DNA of 64,000 nucleotides from Trichosphaerium sp. ATCC 40318 (lineage: Eukaryota > Discosea > Flabellinia > Trichosidae), in the NCBI GenBank assembly GCA_038496445.1, contig JALMLS010000071.1:62001-126000 (forward strand), given 5' to 3'. The first letter of the stretch is position 1. Each line of letters opens with the position of its first letter. Position numbers and translations under genes: made by a program. The notes below the pieces were generated by a model. It saw nothing but the letters and a program-made list of their open reading frames with translations. It made no database searches and was not told the origin of the DNA. Below, in pieces: positions 9,810-21,138 of this stretch.

Positions 9810-10914
9810 TTCCAATAAAGTTGCAGTAGATTGAACAAAGGCAAGTAGTAATCAATCAAAAAACTCCTTGCACCCTAACCCACAATCCTTTTTTTCTTTT
9901 GTGTAAAAATTCAGTTTTTGTTCCTTTTGTTCAACATTGCATGAGTGTACCAAAATGTAGAATAAATCTGCTTGTGGCTACACTAGAGCCACTGAAGACA
10001 GGGAGGCTTTCCTCGAAGAGTACCCTTTGATATTGGCCCAATCATAAATAATGTTAAGTTTTAATTGGTACAAGGCTTACAGCATTAAGTTACAAGTTAG
10101 TTTGCAGCCGAAGTTTTGGCTTGCACATAAGTCACTGTAGTATGAGGCTTAGTGCATGCTGATCCTCTAGTACAATGGAAGTGACGCAGGGATTTCCCTT
10201 TACATGGCGTCCTGGCAAACTCGGACCAAAGGTTTGACAGAAATCAAAACGGGCAGGAAACAAAACCGCCCTCGCCCATAGGCTACTGAATCTTCATTAT
10301 ACTGGACGGAGTACCCATATAATATTTGCTAGACTAAGTTAACCCCAGCACTTGTTTAGCAGGCCGTCAATGAGGCAACAAAGCGAACCAGTACTGATTA
10401 CTTTTCATGTGAAGGGATCTCAGGTACCACATTAATTCTACAGCATTGTAGGAGTACACGCCATAATGGCTGAGTTCAAGAAGTGTAAACAATTTCAGTC
10501 TTCCACTTATACCATCTCTATTTATTACATTAATATTTTCAGCACTAGGAAAAATACAACTTTCCATAAACACAATATTTAGCAAACCTCCTCATATGTA
10601 TATATACAATATACAGTAGCAGCATGACATTAACAGTATTGATGACTTTCTCTACTACTATTCTATCTAAGATGGCGAATACAACAATCAATGCTTATAC
10701 AAAAGAGGGTTGAGATTTCGGGTAGAAATAGGCTTCGATGGTACAAAATACACGTGAGGCAAGTTTATTTATAGATTGGTAGCCTTGTCATTTGCTTCAT
10801 TGTATGGAGATACTCTTACTGGAATTGTTTTGATGGACTCTACTACGCCACAGCAGTGCACTAACGAAACTTTTTTGACAAGCCTAGTAAAAATATCTTC
10901 GCATGTGATCTTTT
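9810..10914. other. Long intergenic stretch, no gene recognised
   Basis: There is no convincing open frame on either strand. A leftward frame near 10367-10585 has weak coding character and no motif. CACGTG lies at 10751, about 240 bp before P450 copy B. The right end joins the P450 inverted-repeat arm. Confidence 0.35.
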
Positions 10915-13012
10915 TCGAAGTTTTGCGAGAACATTGTTGACCTTGCTTTGTTCATCGTACTTGATTCGTATTGGGAACAGCTTCGCAGTATGTTGTACAC
11001 AGGTATACTCATAGCTCTTTGCGTTGTATTTGTGGCTTGGCTATTGAAAAATAAAAGCAACATACCTGGACCGACTGGATATCCTTTTATTGGGAGCGTA
11101 TTAAAGCTATCGAAAGATAGTGGACTTGTTCACGAGGTATTTGAAGAGGTACGGTAGAATAAAACTGCGTTTAGATTAACTTCTAAACTCGCTGTAGTGG
11201 CGTCAGTTATACGGTAACGTGTACCAATTTAAAGTGTTTGGAAAGACTTCGATAGTGGTTTCTGATTTTGACGACATCAAGAAAATCTTTCAAGATAAAA
11301 CCTACTTTTGCTCGTCACTTGTTTCAAACGACAAAGTATTAGAGGTATGCTTATATTCAACAATATTGTATACTCTCATCGGTTTCGAAAATATCCATGT
11401 GACTGTGATCTAACAACTGAAATCTGAATTAAGGCTTGCTTCTTCTTTTTTTTTTGTAACCCTTCCTTACCAAACGTTTAATCACGTGATCTTAATCAAA
11501 ATTTTTAGTCGCTCAAACTAGATCGCGCCTTGGGATTCCAACATGGAGATCAATGGAAAGTGATGAGAAAGTTAGTTGCTCCTGAGTTTACAAACAAGTA
11601 TTTAAGTACAAAGTTCGATGGTATTTTACAGGCGCTTGAAGAGAAGATTGACGAAGTAAAGAATCTTGCAAAGGATGGTAAACCTCTGGAAGATCCTTAT
11701 GAATTAGCATCAAGAATAACATTCGGTGTTTTATCTAACATGTTTTTGAAGATTAGTGAGTTTGAAGGTAAGTGGTGTAGCTTTCTTTTCTTTTCTTTTT
11801 GTAAGTTGTCTTTAGAAGATAAACTCAAAAAACGTGAGTTACTGGACACTCTTCAGAAGTTATTGATAGTTCTTATAAGAAGAGGATCTGCCCCAGTAGA
11901 ATATTGGCGTTTACCATTTTTAGTACCTAAGGTAACTACATGAGTCAACACAAAGCGTTCTAATTATAAATAGGAAGAAACAGACTTTTATAATTCGTTG
12001 AGCAAGGTTGTTCTTCCATTTCTAGAACAGGTCTTGCACAAAGCTAAAAACAACTTGAAAGTACCTGGACGCAAACCAGATAATATAATAGAGGTACTTA
12101 TCTACCACAAGTCACTTTGCTAATAAAGATTGTTTGAAGGAAATGTTGCTACAAACAGATAAACAATTTTGGAATAGTGAATGTATCTTATCAAATGTTC
12201 TTGGTCTATATCTTGGAGGTGTAGAGACGACAGCAACTACAATGGTAACAATATTGTTTGCATTATGCAAGCATACAGAGTTTCAGGATATTATTTATAA
12301 CGAGGTTGCACCATTGATGAAGAAAGATGACTTAAATTTCTATGATTTTATGAATAACAAAACACTATCCAACTTTGTCAAAGAAGTCTTGAGACTCTAC
12401 GGACCAGCGATTTTTTTCAATCGCAAAGCAGTTAAAGATTATACATTGAAGTCCAAACACGGGAGTAAGAGTTATTTTCTAAAAGAGGAAAAGAGAAATA
12501 TTTAGTACTAACTGTTTTTGTTTAGCTTATACGATTCCTGCAGGAACTATGGTCCTTCTGAACACCACATCTGGATATCTTAACAATAACATATTTAAAG
12601 AAGCTAATAAATTTAATCCTGATCGATTTAATACAACAGGTACATCGGTAGTATAATTCAATTCTGTTTTTTTCCTTACTTTCTTTTCAAGAAACTTTAC
12701 CGTACTTTGGATTTGGTGGAGGTCCACGTGTTTGTCTAGGAAAGAATCTTGCAATCATAGAATTAGTGATCTACACAGCATTGATTTGCTACAATTTCAA
12801 GGTATCAGAAGCACCTGGATGTCATCTAAAAGACATAAGGTTTGTTTTAAAACCTGCATTGGGAATAGAAGGGCTTTCAGTTCAACTATCAATGCGTGAG
12901 TAATAAATTGTTCTAAATAAACACTTGTCAACACCTTATCAACTCTGTCATTCTGAGCATGACATAGCACAAGCCATCATCCCAGCACCTAAGTGTTGTT
13001 AGCAGGATCTAG
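10915..13012. repeat. Right arm of P450 inverted repeat
   Basis: Reverse-complement partner of 4314-6425. Similarity starts about 75 bp before ATG 10990 and ends abruptly near 13012, about 110 bp past the stop. Confidence 0.9.
10990..12903 (+). CDS. Cytochrome P450 monooxygenase, copy B
   Basis: Same exon layout and length (about 480 residues) as copy A, in opposite orientation. Anchor, proline hinge, I-helix 'GGVETTATT', 'EVLR', 'NPDRF' and haem loop 'FGGGPRVCLGKNLA' are all intact. The TAG at 11155-11157, in the apparent reading frame of the first exon, lies inside an intron (GTACGG ... GTCAG), so it does not truncate the protein; splicing continues at 'LYGNVYQFKVFG'. Amino-acid differences from copy A cluster around the I-helix (for example SNTMVAI against ATTMVTI) and the residues after it, which may affect substrate choice. 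The downstream end is TAA 12903. Both copies look functional. Confidence 0.93.
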
Positions 13013-13522
13013 CAATAGCTTGGTTCAGTATTTTTGTTTGTTTGGTTGAGTTGATACAAAGCTTTGTCAGGCCATGTTGTTCTACTTGTACATTGGTTCC
13101 AGTTGAGAAATTTGTTCTAGTACTGCTAGCCAGAAAACTATCGGCAAGTCAAATTGAGTCTTTAGCTTTTTTGTGAAACTATCAGAAAATGGCAATAGGA
13201 GCAGTTTGAAAACGTTTTACAATGCTGATGGTTTAATGTGTCTACATTAGCCAATGACGTTTTTCAAAAAATCAAAAAACGTGGCTTACAGCACACACTT
13301 GAAATTTGAACCAGCCAATGCAACCTGTTAGTTCTCATTTCCCCAGATTTCAGCCATCTACCAATAACCAAAATACAATCACCCCTTGAACTTAGCTACA
13401 AGTTCATTAAACAAAGCTTATGGTTGTATAGATACACGTGCACTTAACAAAAAAAAACAACACAAGAAAAAAAAAACTTTGTTAGATTCTTGTTTTGTGA
13501 AACAGATTTCGAGTCTATGTGC
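13013..13522. other. Intergenic between convergent genes
   Basis: Lies between the 3' ends of P450 copy B and the leftward PARP gene, so it holds two 3' regions. CACGTG lies at 13435, followed by A-rich runs. No gene is seen. Confidence 0.4.
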
Positions 13523-16500
13523 TCACTCTCTTGGGTGTACTGAGTGAACGGAAGGCGTGGCCCACATTTGTCTTTTAGTAAGCATATCACCATCATCGCT
13601 GAATGAGTCTGAGCTTAGTGTATCTTCTTCACTTGCTTCCTCTTCGTCTTTGTCAGGTTGCGCTCCATCTGGTGAATCCCCGCTTGTTTTTTTGTTTAGT
13701 GAAGATTCTTTCCACATCTTTCTTTGTTCTAGCATATCACCATCATCATCGCTAAAGTCATCGTCATCACTATCTGGGGTAGAACTTTTTTCTTGTTTTT
13801 TTTTCTTGACATCTGTTTTGCTCTTTCTAGTCGCTCTCCCCGATTTGCCTCTCGATTTACTTTTGCTCTTTTTCGCTTTTCTGGCATACACAAGGTATTT
13901 CGGTACAATCTGAGCTTCCTAGCAATAAGTCAGTACCACACAATAAACCTTGTTACGGAGTCTATGCTATATCACGTGGCTTTGTTTCATACCTGAAATA
14001 CAACTAGCTCTGTGAACTTTGGTCCTCTACCTTGATATATTGTTCCTTTACGACCTACTTCAACGCAATGGGACTGATAACCAGAGATTCCTTGGCATAA
14101 AATAATGAGCAAATCAATAAAAACAAAATGCAATTCAACCAAATTTAATACACGCTCACCTGGCATCCCTTTTAAGAGCTTGATCCATGAGGTTCTTCAA
14201 TCACAGGATACATATTTCCAGGTATAATATAACTTACAATGAAAATCTTAACTTCATCGGTAGAGTACTTTGCAGCGTATTCAGCATTGTCAGTAAAGTA
14301 CATGCCTTAAACAAAAGAACAATAAGTTAACAACTGTTTTTACATTGGCTTCTTACCTCGTCCATACCAACCAGCATCAACTGTAGCAAGTGAAGCGAAT
14401 CCTGACTGACATATACTATCAACAGCCCCAGCTGATGTTCCATGAACACCGAGGTACAGGGACATCTAAGGTGTTAGTGATAGGCCATCTGTTTGTTTTG
14501 TTATAGTTGATTACCTTTCTGTTCTTGTTGAATGGATATTTTGCCATTGCTGCTTTGAATGAGTTTAAAACAGCGTTGCGTTTGTTCATTTTTCCCAGTT
14601 TTTTCCAGTGCTCCCTTGTTAGTTCAGGTTATTATCAAATTTCTTTAAAAATTGGTTTTGCGGTTGCCTTACCTTTTGAAAAGCCACGGAGCTTTATCCT
14701 AAAAAAAAATCACGTGTGAGCGGTGCAGTTAGTCTACGTAATTTGCTTTTATCTTACCCATTTATTTTGGAGTGTATTGTATTGTGATTGGAATTGCATT
14801 TCTAGATCCTTACTCTGTATGGCATACACTTTGTCAATATCAAAAGAAGCACCATTTAAATGATTACTGTAAAGAATTAGAACCGTTATATTTAGATAAA
14901 GAATAGAACCACTTTACATACTTCCAGTAATTCATAAACTCACGATGTTCCATGTTAGACCAGTAACCAATCTTTGTATCATCAAGACAGTAAATCGAAT
15001 AAGGATTTCTCCCGTATCCCTTAGGTTGCCATCCATGACCAACATTTACAAACTCAGGTGAGAATCCCCAAGGCCTGTGTTCAGGTTCTTTTGAAAGGAA
15101 TAAAGTAAAACTGTACCTAAGAAAACAAGCGTCAAAATTCTGTCACACGTGATGAAACACAAATGGTTTTATACCCTATTTGAACATCTGAAAAGTCAAA
15201 GTCATCAAATTGTGGGAGTCGTATGAACTCCTCTTTCGTATCATGGATACTGTCTCCTAGCCCAAGCATTCCGTTTGGATCTTTGCCGTTCATATAAACG
15301 CCACCACACTCTTAAAAAAAAAGGTAAGAAAAACTGTTTGTTCACTTTTTTATATTTACCATCAATGATTGCTACGAAATGGTTATATATTCGTCCACAT
15401 GGTGTAGCGATAACAATTGTTGGTTTTCCTTCCTGTTGTTTATAAACGATAGGCTCCTTTGTTATCTTTAAAGGTTCATTAAGCTTGCCCTTTTGTCCTA
15501 TCCAATGGTACACATCACCACTTTCTATTTATTGTATAATCAATACAAAAGTTTACCAGTTTCTAGGTCCCTTACCTGTTACTGCGGTAAAACACATGAT
15601 ACGGTATCTTATGTTGACAAAATTATTTCCTTCTGAAAAGGGAATAACAGTATTATCATTATTTACTCGAAGGATATCTCCCTCCTCTTGAAGTAAGTTA
15701 ATAGTTGTTTAAGAAAAAAATCAGAAAATCAGAAATTTATTTTTTACCTGAAAGAGCGAACACAGCTTTTAACTACAAGTAGTATACGTTAGTTTTAGGA
15801 ATTTAATAATTGAAGTGTACGTACGCTTACTGCTATACTTTTTATCTTTCCAAAGTCATGGTTGATCCTTAAATTGAAAAAAAGTTCAGTCAGATTTTTT
15901 ATGTCTATAATCTTGTCTTAACGTACTTTTTAAACGAGCTTCTTTGTTCGTATATCTCGCCTTTGTTGCTCAATACAATAGTTTGTTCTTTACCACAATC
16001 AATCATAGATATCACTATGTTATCAATATCTTGCTTTACTGGGGAGTAGTATTTTTCGGTTGACTTGTACTACAAACATGTTAGAAGATTGAAACTTTGA
16101 AGATGGTCTACCTGTCCCCAACAAAACAGTTGATCATCATGTGTCACTGCTGCAGCGCATACTATACCCGCGCCTATTAGCTTAATCTGATCATGGAACA
16201 TTATTCTATGTGGCTCAGGGAAGTTATCGCCCTGCACACCAATGCCAAGTCTAAACAAACACTTTGCAAAAGATCGATTGTTGACAACTTACTCTCCGTT
16301 AAAGTTGGCTCCCCACGAATAAACTTGACCAGTTGCTATCGATACGTAAATATTAACACGTGGTAGTATGTAGTACTTGTTAACACATAGCAAGATGACC
16401 TGCCGACAGCAATTGCCTTTAGTTTAATATTGTTTAGCTGAGTAACTAGCGTTGGGACATTCATCTTTCTTCTTGACATGCTTCCGGTCATCGCAACTCT

Positions 16501-17710
16501 ATTGCTCATCAAAACAAAGCTTCATTATTTAACATACCTATGCTTGACATTCGCGCTCTACGATTTTAGTTAGAAACAGCCACTGATACGAAAAAGAGAC
16601 CGTACCTCTACTTCCAACAAAGATGGAACATCCTCCAAATTATAAACAAAAGGAGCTGTGAAATTGACTTTAAACGAAGCAGTAGATGCTTCAATACCAA
16701 TGACCGGATAGAAATTTGGTACTTTCGCACCCAATGTGCTCTGAAATCCTAGAAAAGCGCCATTTAAAGTGACGAACACCTATTTTCAAAAACCACAGAA
16801 TTAGTAAAGAATCATCATACGAAAATACTTACTTTTCCTGTGACACTGTCCATGCCCATACCAACTGTTGTTCCATGGTAGGCCCAAGGTTTAGATATAA
16901 CACGGTTTTCGTAGCCTTCAAACAGGCGTCCATCTTTGCTGTACCAAGCTAAAACACTTTAATGCTGAAGGCGGGTTTTTTTTGTAAAATGGACTTGAGG
17001 TTAACGGCACGTGATTCCAACTTGCCTACAACACCGTCATCTTCCATAAAATGCACTGTCCCGTCTATTAAACCCATTGCCATTTGCAAAGCTCCACCTG
17101 AAAGCCCCAACACAGTAACCTACGCATAGTAACCATGTATAGCGTTGTTTGTCTTGATTGTTACCTCAAAGTACTTTATTAGTCTAGGTTTGTTTAATTT
17201 CACGTGCCAGCCTTCTTGGTCTTTGAAGGAACATGTAGACAATATGTTAGGGTAATTGTCAGGATCTAAAACCGAGTTACATCTTTTTTTTTACGTATTG
17301 GGGAAACAGGTTACTGTCTTTGATCTTTTTTATGTACACACGTACTCTCTTTAAAATCAAACTCAAGGGTGTCGCCCTTTCTAACGTAATCTATACCGTA
17401 TTCCATAAGGTGCTTCCCGTGTTGTGTTGTTGAGAAGTGATGGCTACAAATTTGTCCGCAAACCCAAAATTGGCGCACCTAAGAAAAATAGCTGAAAATA
17501 TCGCAAGGTAGGCACGTGATAAACAAAGAAAACGTGGTGGATGAAATTATATCGGCTCTAGGTTGTATTTTTTTCCCAACGTTAGGCGTACTCAATACCC
17601 ATGATGTTTAAACAAAGTAAATGACAAAAGAACTGGATTATTCACTCCCCCAAAAAGAGCTTACGTTTTTTTTTTTACCAGGTGCTTGTCAGATCAAGAC
17701 AATCCGACAT
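13523..17710 (-). CDS. SPRY-RCC1-PARP fusion protein
   Basis: A multi-exon gene read leftward. N-terminal part: a SPRY/B30.2-like domain with 'GKVFVTLNGAFLGFQSTLG' and 'YPVIGIEAS'. Middle: RCC1-type propeller blades ('GQVYSWGANFNGELG', 'AVTHDDQLFCWGQ', 'GGVYMNGKDPNGMLGLGD'). C-terminal part: a PARP catalytic domain with 'LGVHGTSAGAVDSICQSGF', 'GWYGRGMYFTDNAEYAAKYS', 'PGNMYPV', 'GYQSHCVEVG' and 'FTELVVFQEAQIVPKYLVY'. The H-Y-E triad (His in HGTS, Tyr in GMYFT, Glu in TELVVF) is complete, as in polymer-forming PARPs. A Lys/Arg-rich then Asp/Glu/Ser-rich tail follows, suggesting a nuclear role. A one-base frame break lies near 14177 (TCT TAA AAG read one base early restores 'LKGMPG'). The true start is unclear: ATG 17710 does not splice in frame by my reading. 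Confidence 0.82.
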
Positions 17711-18058
17711 TTTAGACGAATACGTTTCGGACAGATTTGACGCTTTTTTCAAGGCCAAAAAACAGAACTCAAAAATGTGATCCGCAGCTAATATTATGGC
17801 TTGATGGCGAAATTGTTAGACAAAACAATGATTACTTTACAGAAAACCCTACGGTACCACATGTGGCCATCTAATAGCCTCAAACCTTTTTGTATGGCTA
17901 CAAGCTCATTGTATTTTTTTATTGATGTAAGAATCTTGAATCACATGCAGAACATTCTCATAATTTCAAAAAAAAAGATGAAAAGACTTAACAGTAGTTT
18001 TTTATTTTATTTTTGCTTTTTTCTCTGTCTGAAACTAAAATTAGGCAAAAAAGTTGCT

Positions 18059-20841
18059 TCACTCCTCGAGTTTAACATCTTCATCAGTGGAATCATTCTC
18101 AACCGCAGCCCACATCTAGGTTTTCCCAAATAAGTAAACGAAAAAAAATACTATTTGATAAAAAGAAGACAAAAGGCTTACATTCTGTTGTGTATCGGTG
18201 GTATCAGCTGCGCGCCTTGTTTTATCTCTATGACGCCATACACATATCACTATAGTAAATAAATACAAAAATTACACATGAGTGTTGGTAACACACTCAA
18301 AAACAAAACATGTCAGAAAGCAGCAACTTCAAGTTTTTTCTTCTGTGTTAGAAAAAAGTTATTACGCACTCAAGCAGCCAAAGATACCCAAAAACAGTAA
18401 TCCGGCAATACAAGAAGCTAGTACAATCCATTGTTCATGATTAAAATGGTATTTTGATGTACAAGTCTTGCTGTACAAATGAGCTTGTGACCCAGAAACT
18501 AGAACAACAAATGAGCAACAAAAAATATACAACTTATTTCTTTCGTACATTCACATGCTCCAAAAGGTCCTATTAAAGCTATATTACACTCAACGTCTGA
18601 TACATCATTCGATGAAGAGTGTCTGTTATTCTTCATCTCTGTACTGTCAATCTCAATATGAGATTGTTCACAAAAAATACCGCCACCTAAAAAAATTAGC
18701 TTGAACTTCATATTAACTTTCTTACCAAGTCGCGTTACAACATTTCCATCAAATACATTATTATTATGAAGATAGAGCTCACTTGAAGACTGTATACTCA
18801 TACCTCCTCCACGGATAGCTATAAATATATTAGGGCTGATAATTTTATGAAAACTGGTGCCTGTGTTATTTATTATTTTTGTCGAAGAAATATTACATTT
18901 TGATTGAATAATACATGCCAAAGCACCTAAGCAAATTATAAATATCAACATATTAAAACCTGGTTGTAAATATCACCTCCATTACTAGAAACGACATTCT
19001 CAACGAACATTGTGGTTGTAGTATTGACAATCTACAAAAAACATGAACAACAACAGGATGTTTTTTTTCTCCTAAAGCAAAAATGACTCACTGCTTCTGA
19101 AGCAAAAATACCACCTCCATTGAGTGCAGTATTTTTTGACAAATATGTCTGTTCAAAACATGCACATGCACTCCTAGCACAGTATATACCACCACCAGTG
19201 AAGGCATGGTTTGAAAGTAATGTAGTATTTTTTAACCTGAGATCACCTAAAAAGGAAAAATAAGAGACAAACTCAAATTGCGGTTACAACAGCTTAAAAA
19301 CAAGAAATAATCATCAAAGTACCTGCAACAGCTGAAATAGCGCCACCATAGCTCTTTCCTTTATAAGAAGCTGAATTTTCTTCAAAATGGGAGCCGTAAA
19401 TAATACAAGTTCCTAAACAACTTTTACAAAAACAAAAAAAAACGGCTACCAAAACGCTACCTGCATGGACTGATATAGCACCTCCATAATCATTTGCAAC
19501 ATTCCTGGAGAAGGTCGAAAAGTTTATTGTACCAGTAGCATACTCGCCTTTGGAATAAGTCAGCCTCAATCTTTGAAGAGAACAGAACTTTTTTATTTTT
19601 ATTCTTTGTACCAACGTAGAGAGCACCACCCTTAACTGAAGCAGAGTTACCTGTAAAAATCCTAGACATTAAACATTAATAATGCAAATGGGAGATATAA
19701 CACGTGCTACAGTTCTATTTGAAACAAAAGATGAAATGATTAAAAATAACGTACGAATCATCGATAGAATACTTTGTTGCCCAAAGGCGTACAGCGGCAA
19801 CGGATGATGCTGTATTGTTTATGAATTTAGAGTTCTTAATAATCAATTCTGATTCTTTTGGATCAGCACCATGAATTGAGATACAAGATCCTGTCCTTCC
19901 TGACAATCCAAAAAAAGTAAGCGCAATATATTTTTCTAAAGCCAATTTTGGACATACCTTCGTTCCTTTCGAAAGCAACACCTTCAACGCTCAATTTTCC
20001 CTTTGATAGCAATTCAACAATAACACCATCAACTACAAAGGGTGTCACATTTTGTGACACATATCTAGGTGTCTCACACGAGCATTTAAACGTCCTTAGG
20101 AAAATAATAAAAACAGTTCCAAAAAAAAAAAAGTTTTTTGTGTTTTCTTGAGTACCTTCTTCGCTCACACAATCAGAAAACGTCAAATTAATTAAAGAAA
20201 GTGATAGAGTACTGTTAGACGCAGTGCCGTTGCTTAATAAACGTTGTTAGATTTGTTTAGAAGAAAGCTAAAAAAAAACGCTTAAAGAGGCGTAAAGAAA
20301 CGTACAGTGTAATTATAGAAGTATCATTAGACGCGCAAGTGATTGTAGTAAGTGCTGCGCCATTTTCGGACGTAATTGTAAGATCCTGGTTTATAAGCGT
20401 CACAGGTGGTACTGTAGTAGTATTAGCAAATGGGTACGGCGTAGAGCGTAATTTATGGGTTTAAAATGTGCTTGTTTATGAACCGGTGTCCCAAATGGTT
20501 TCAAGAGGATCCACAAGTTATTTTAGTGCGTTTTGATGTGGTTTGCGTACGTTTAAACTTTCCGTTACCAACAATAATTCTACCGACATTACCAGCAACT
20601 GAGATAGCTTCTATTATACTCAAACAGGGCTGGCCTTCGTTTCCGCAACCAGGATCATCGCTACCTGTTTTTTGGACATGAATGAGCTTCTCTACGCGCA
20701 CATCTGTTTAAGGGCATCAGTAATAACCATTTAGGTGCGCCAGCTTCAACATCATTTTATTTAACGTACCGCGTTTTGTACTGGCCAGTACTATTGTTAG
20801 TACAACTCCAATACAGACGCAAAAGAGCGTAAGATTGCTCA
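18059..20841 (-). CDS. Type I membrane protein with beta-helix ectodomain
   Basis: ATG 20841 opens a signal peptide ('MSNLTLFCVCIGVVLTIVLA'). The next exon has 'GSDDPGCGNEGQPCLSIIEA', typical of the entry to a right-handed parallel beta-helix (pectin-lyase-like) ectodomain. Many short exons then carry the coil motif G-G-(G/A)-I with N-rich turns ('NVANDYGGAISVHAG', 'SYGGAISAVAG', 'HNNNVFDGNVV'), as in Pmp-like and other surface repeat proteins. Near 18370-18460 is a transmembrane helix ('IVLASCIAGLLFLGIFGC'), then a basic stop-transfer 'WRHRDKTRRAAD' and an acidic tail ending at TGA 18059. The role is probably cell-surface adhesion or recognition. The gene diverges from the NAPRT gene 297 bp away, and CACGTG sits between them at 20899. 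Confidence 0.7.
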
Positions 20842-21138
20842 TACGTGCTTTTAAATAACACAATTGCAAGTACACTGCCTTAACATTGATTGTACCTGCA
20901 CGTGGGACTCTGAAGCCTACATGGAGGCAACAATAGGGTATTAGGACTGAGTGGCAGTAATACTCAGTAACCGTTTTAATTTAGCGAGCAACTGAACACT
21001 TGTAATTGTAACACTACGAAGAGCCGATCCATGCTGATTATTGACAGGCTCGGCGGTCCAGATTTCCACACGGAACGGAAAATGGAGGAATGTGATTTTA
21101 GGAACCGCTTTAGTTTCAAGTACTAGATTGTGTTAGCA

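Noticed and set aside
11155-11157. In-frame TAG in P450 copy B, absent from copy A
   Set aside because: It lies inside a GT-AG intron; splicing to 'LYGNVYQF' skips it in both copies.
13557-13913. Rightward Ser/Leu-rich open frame
   Set aside because: Antisense shadow of the Lys- and Asp/Glu-rich tail of the PARP fusion protein.
17801-18133. Rightward 110-residue open frame
   Set aside because: It overlaps the antisense of the last exon of the beta-helix surface protein, whose splice model is coherent.
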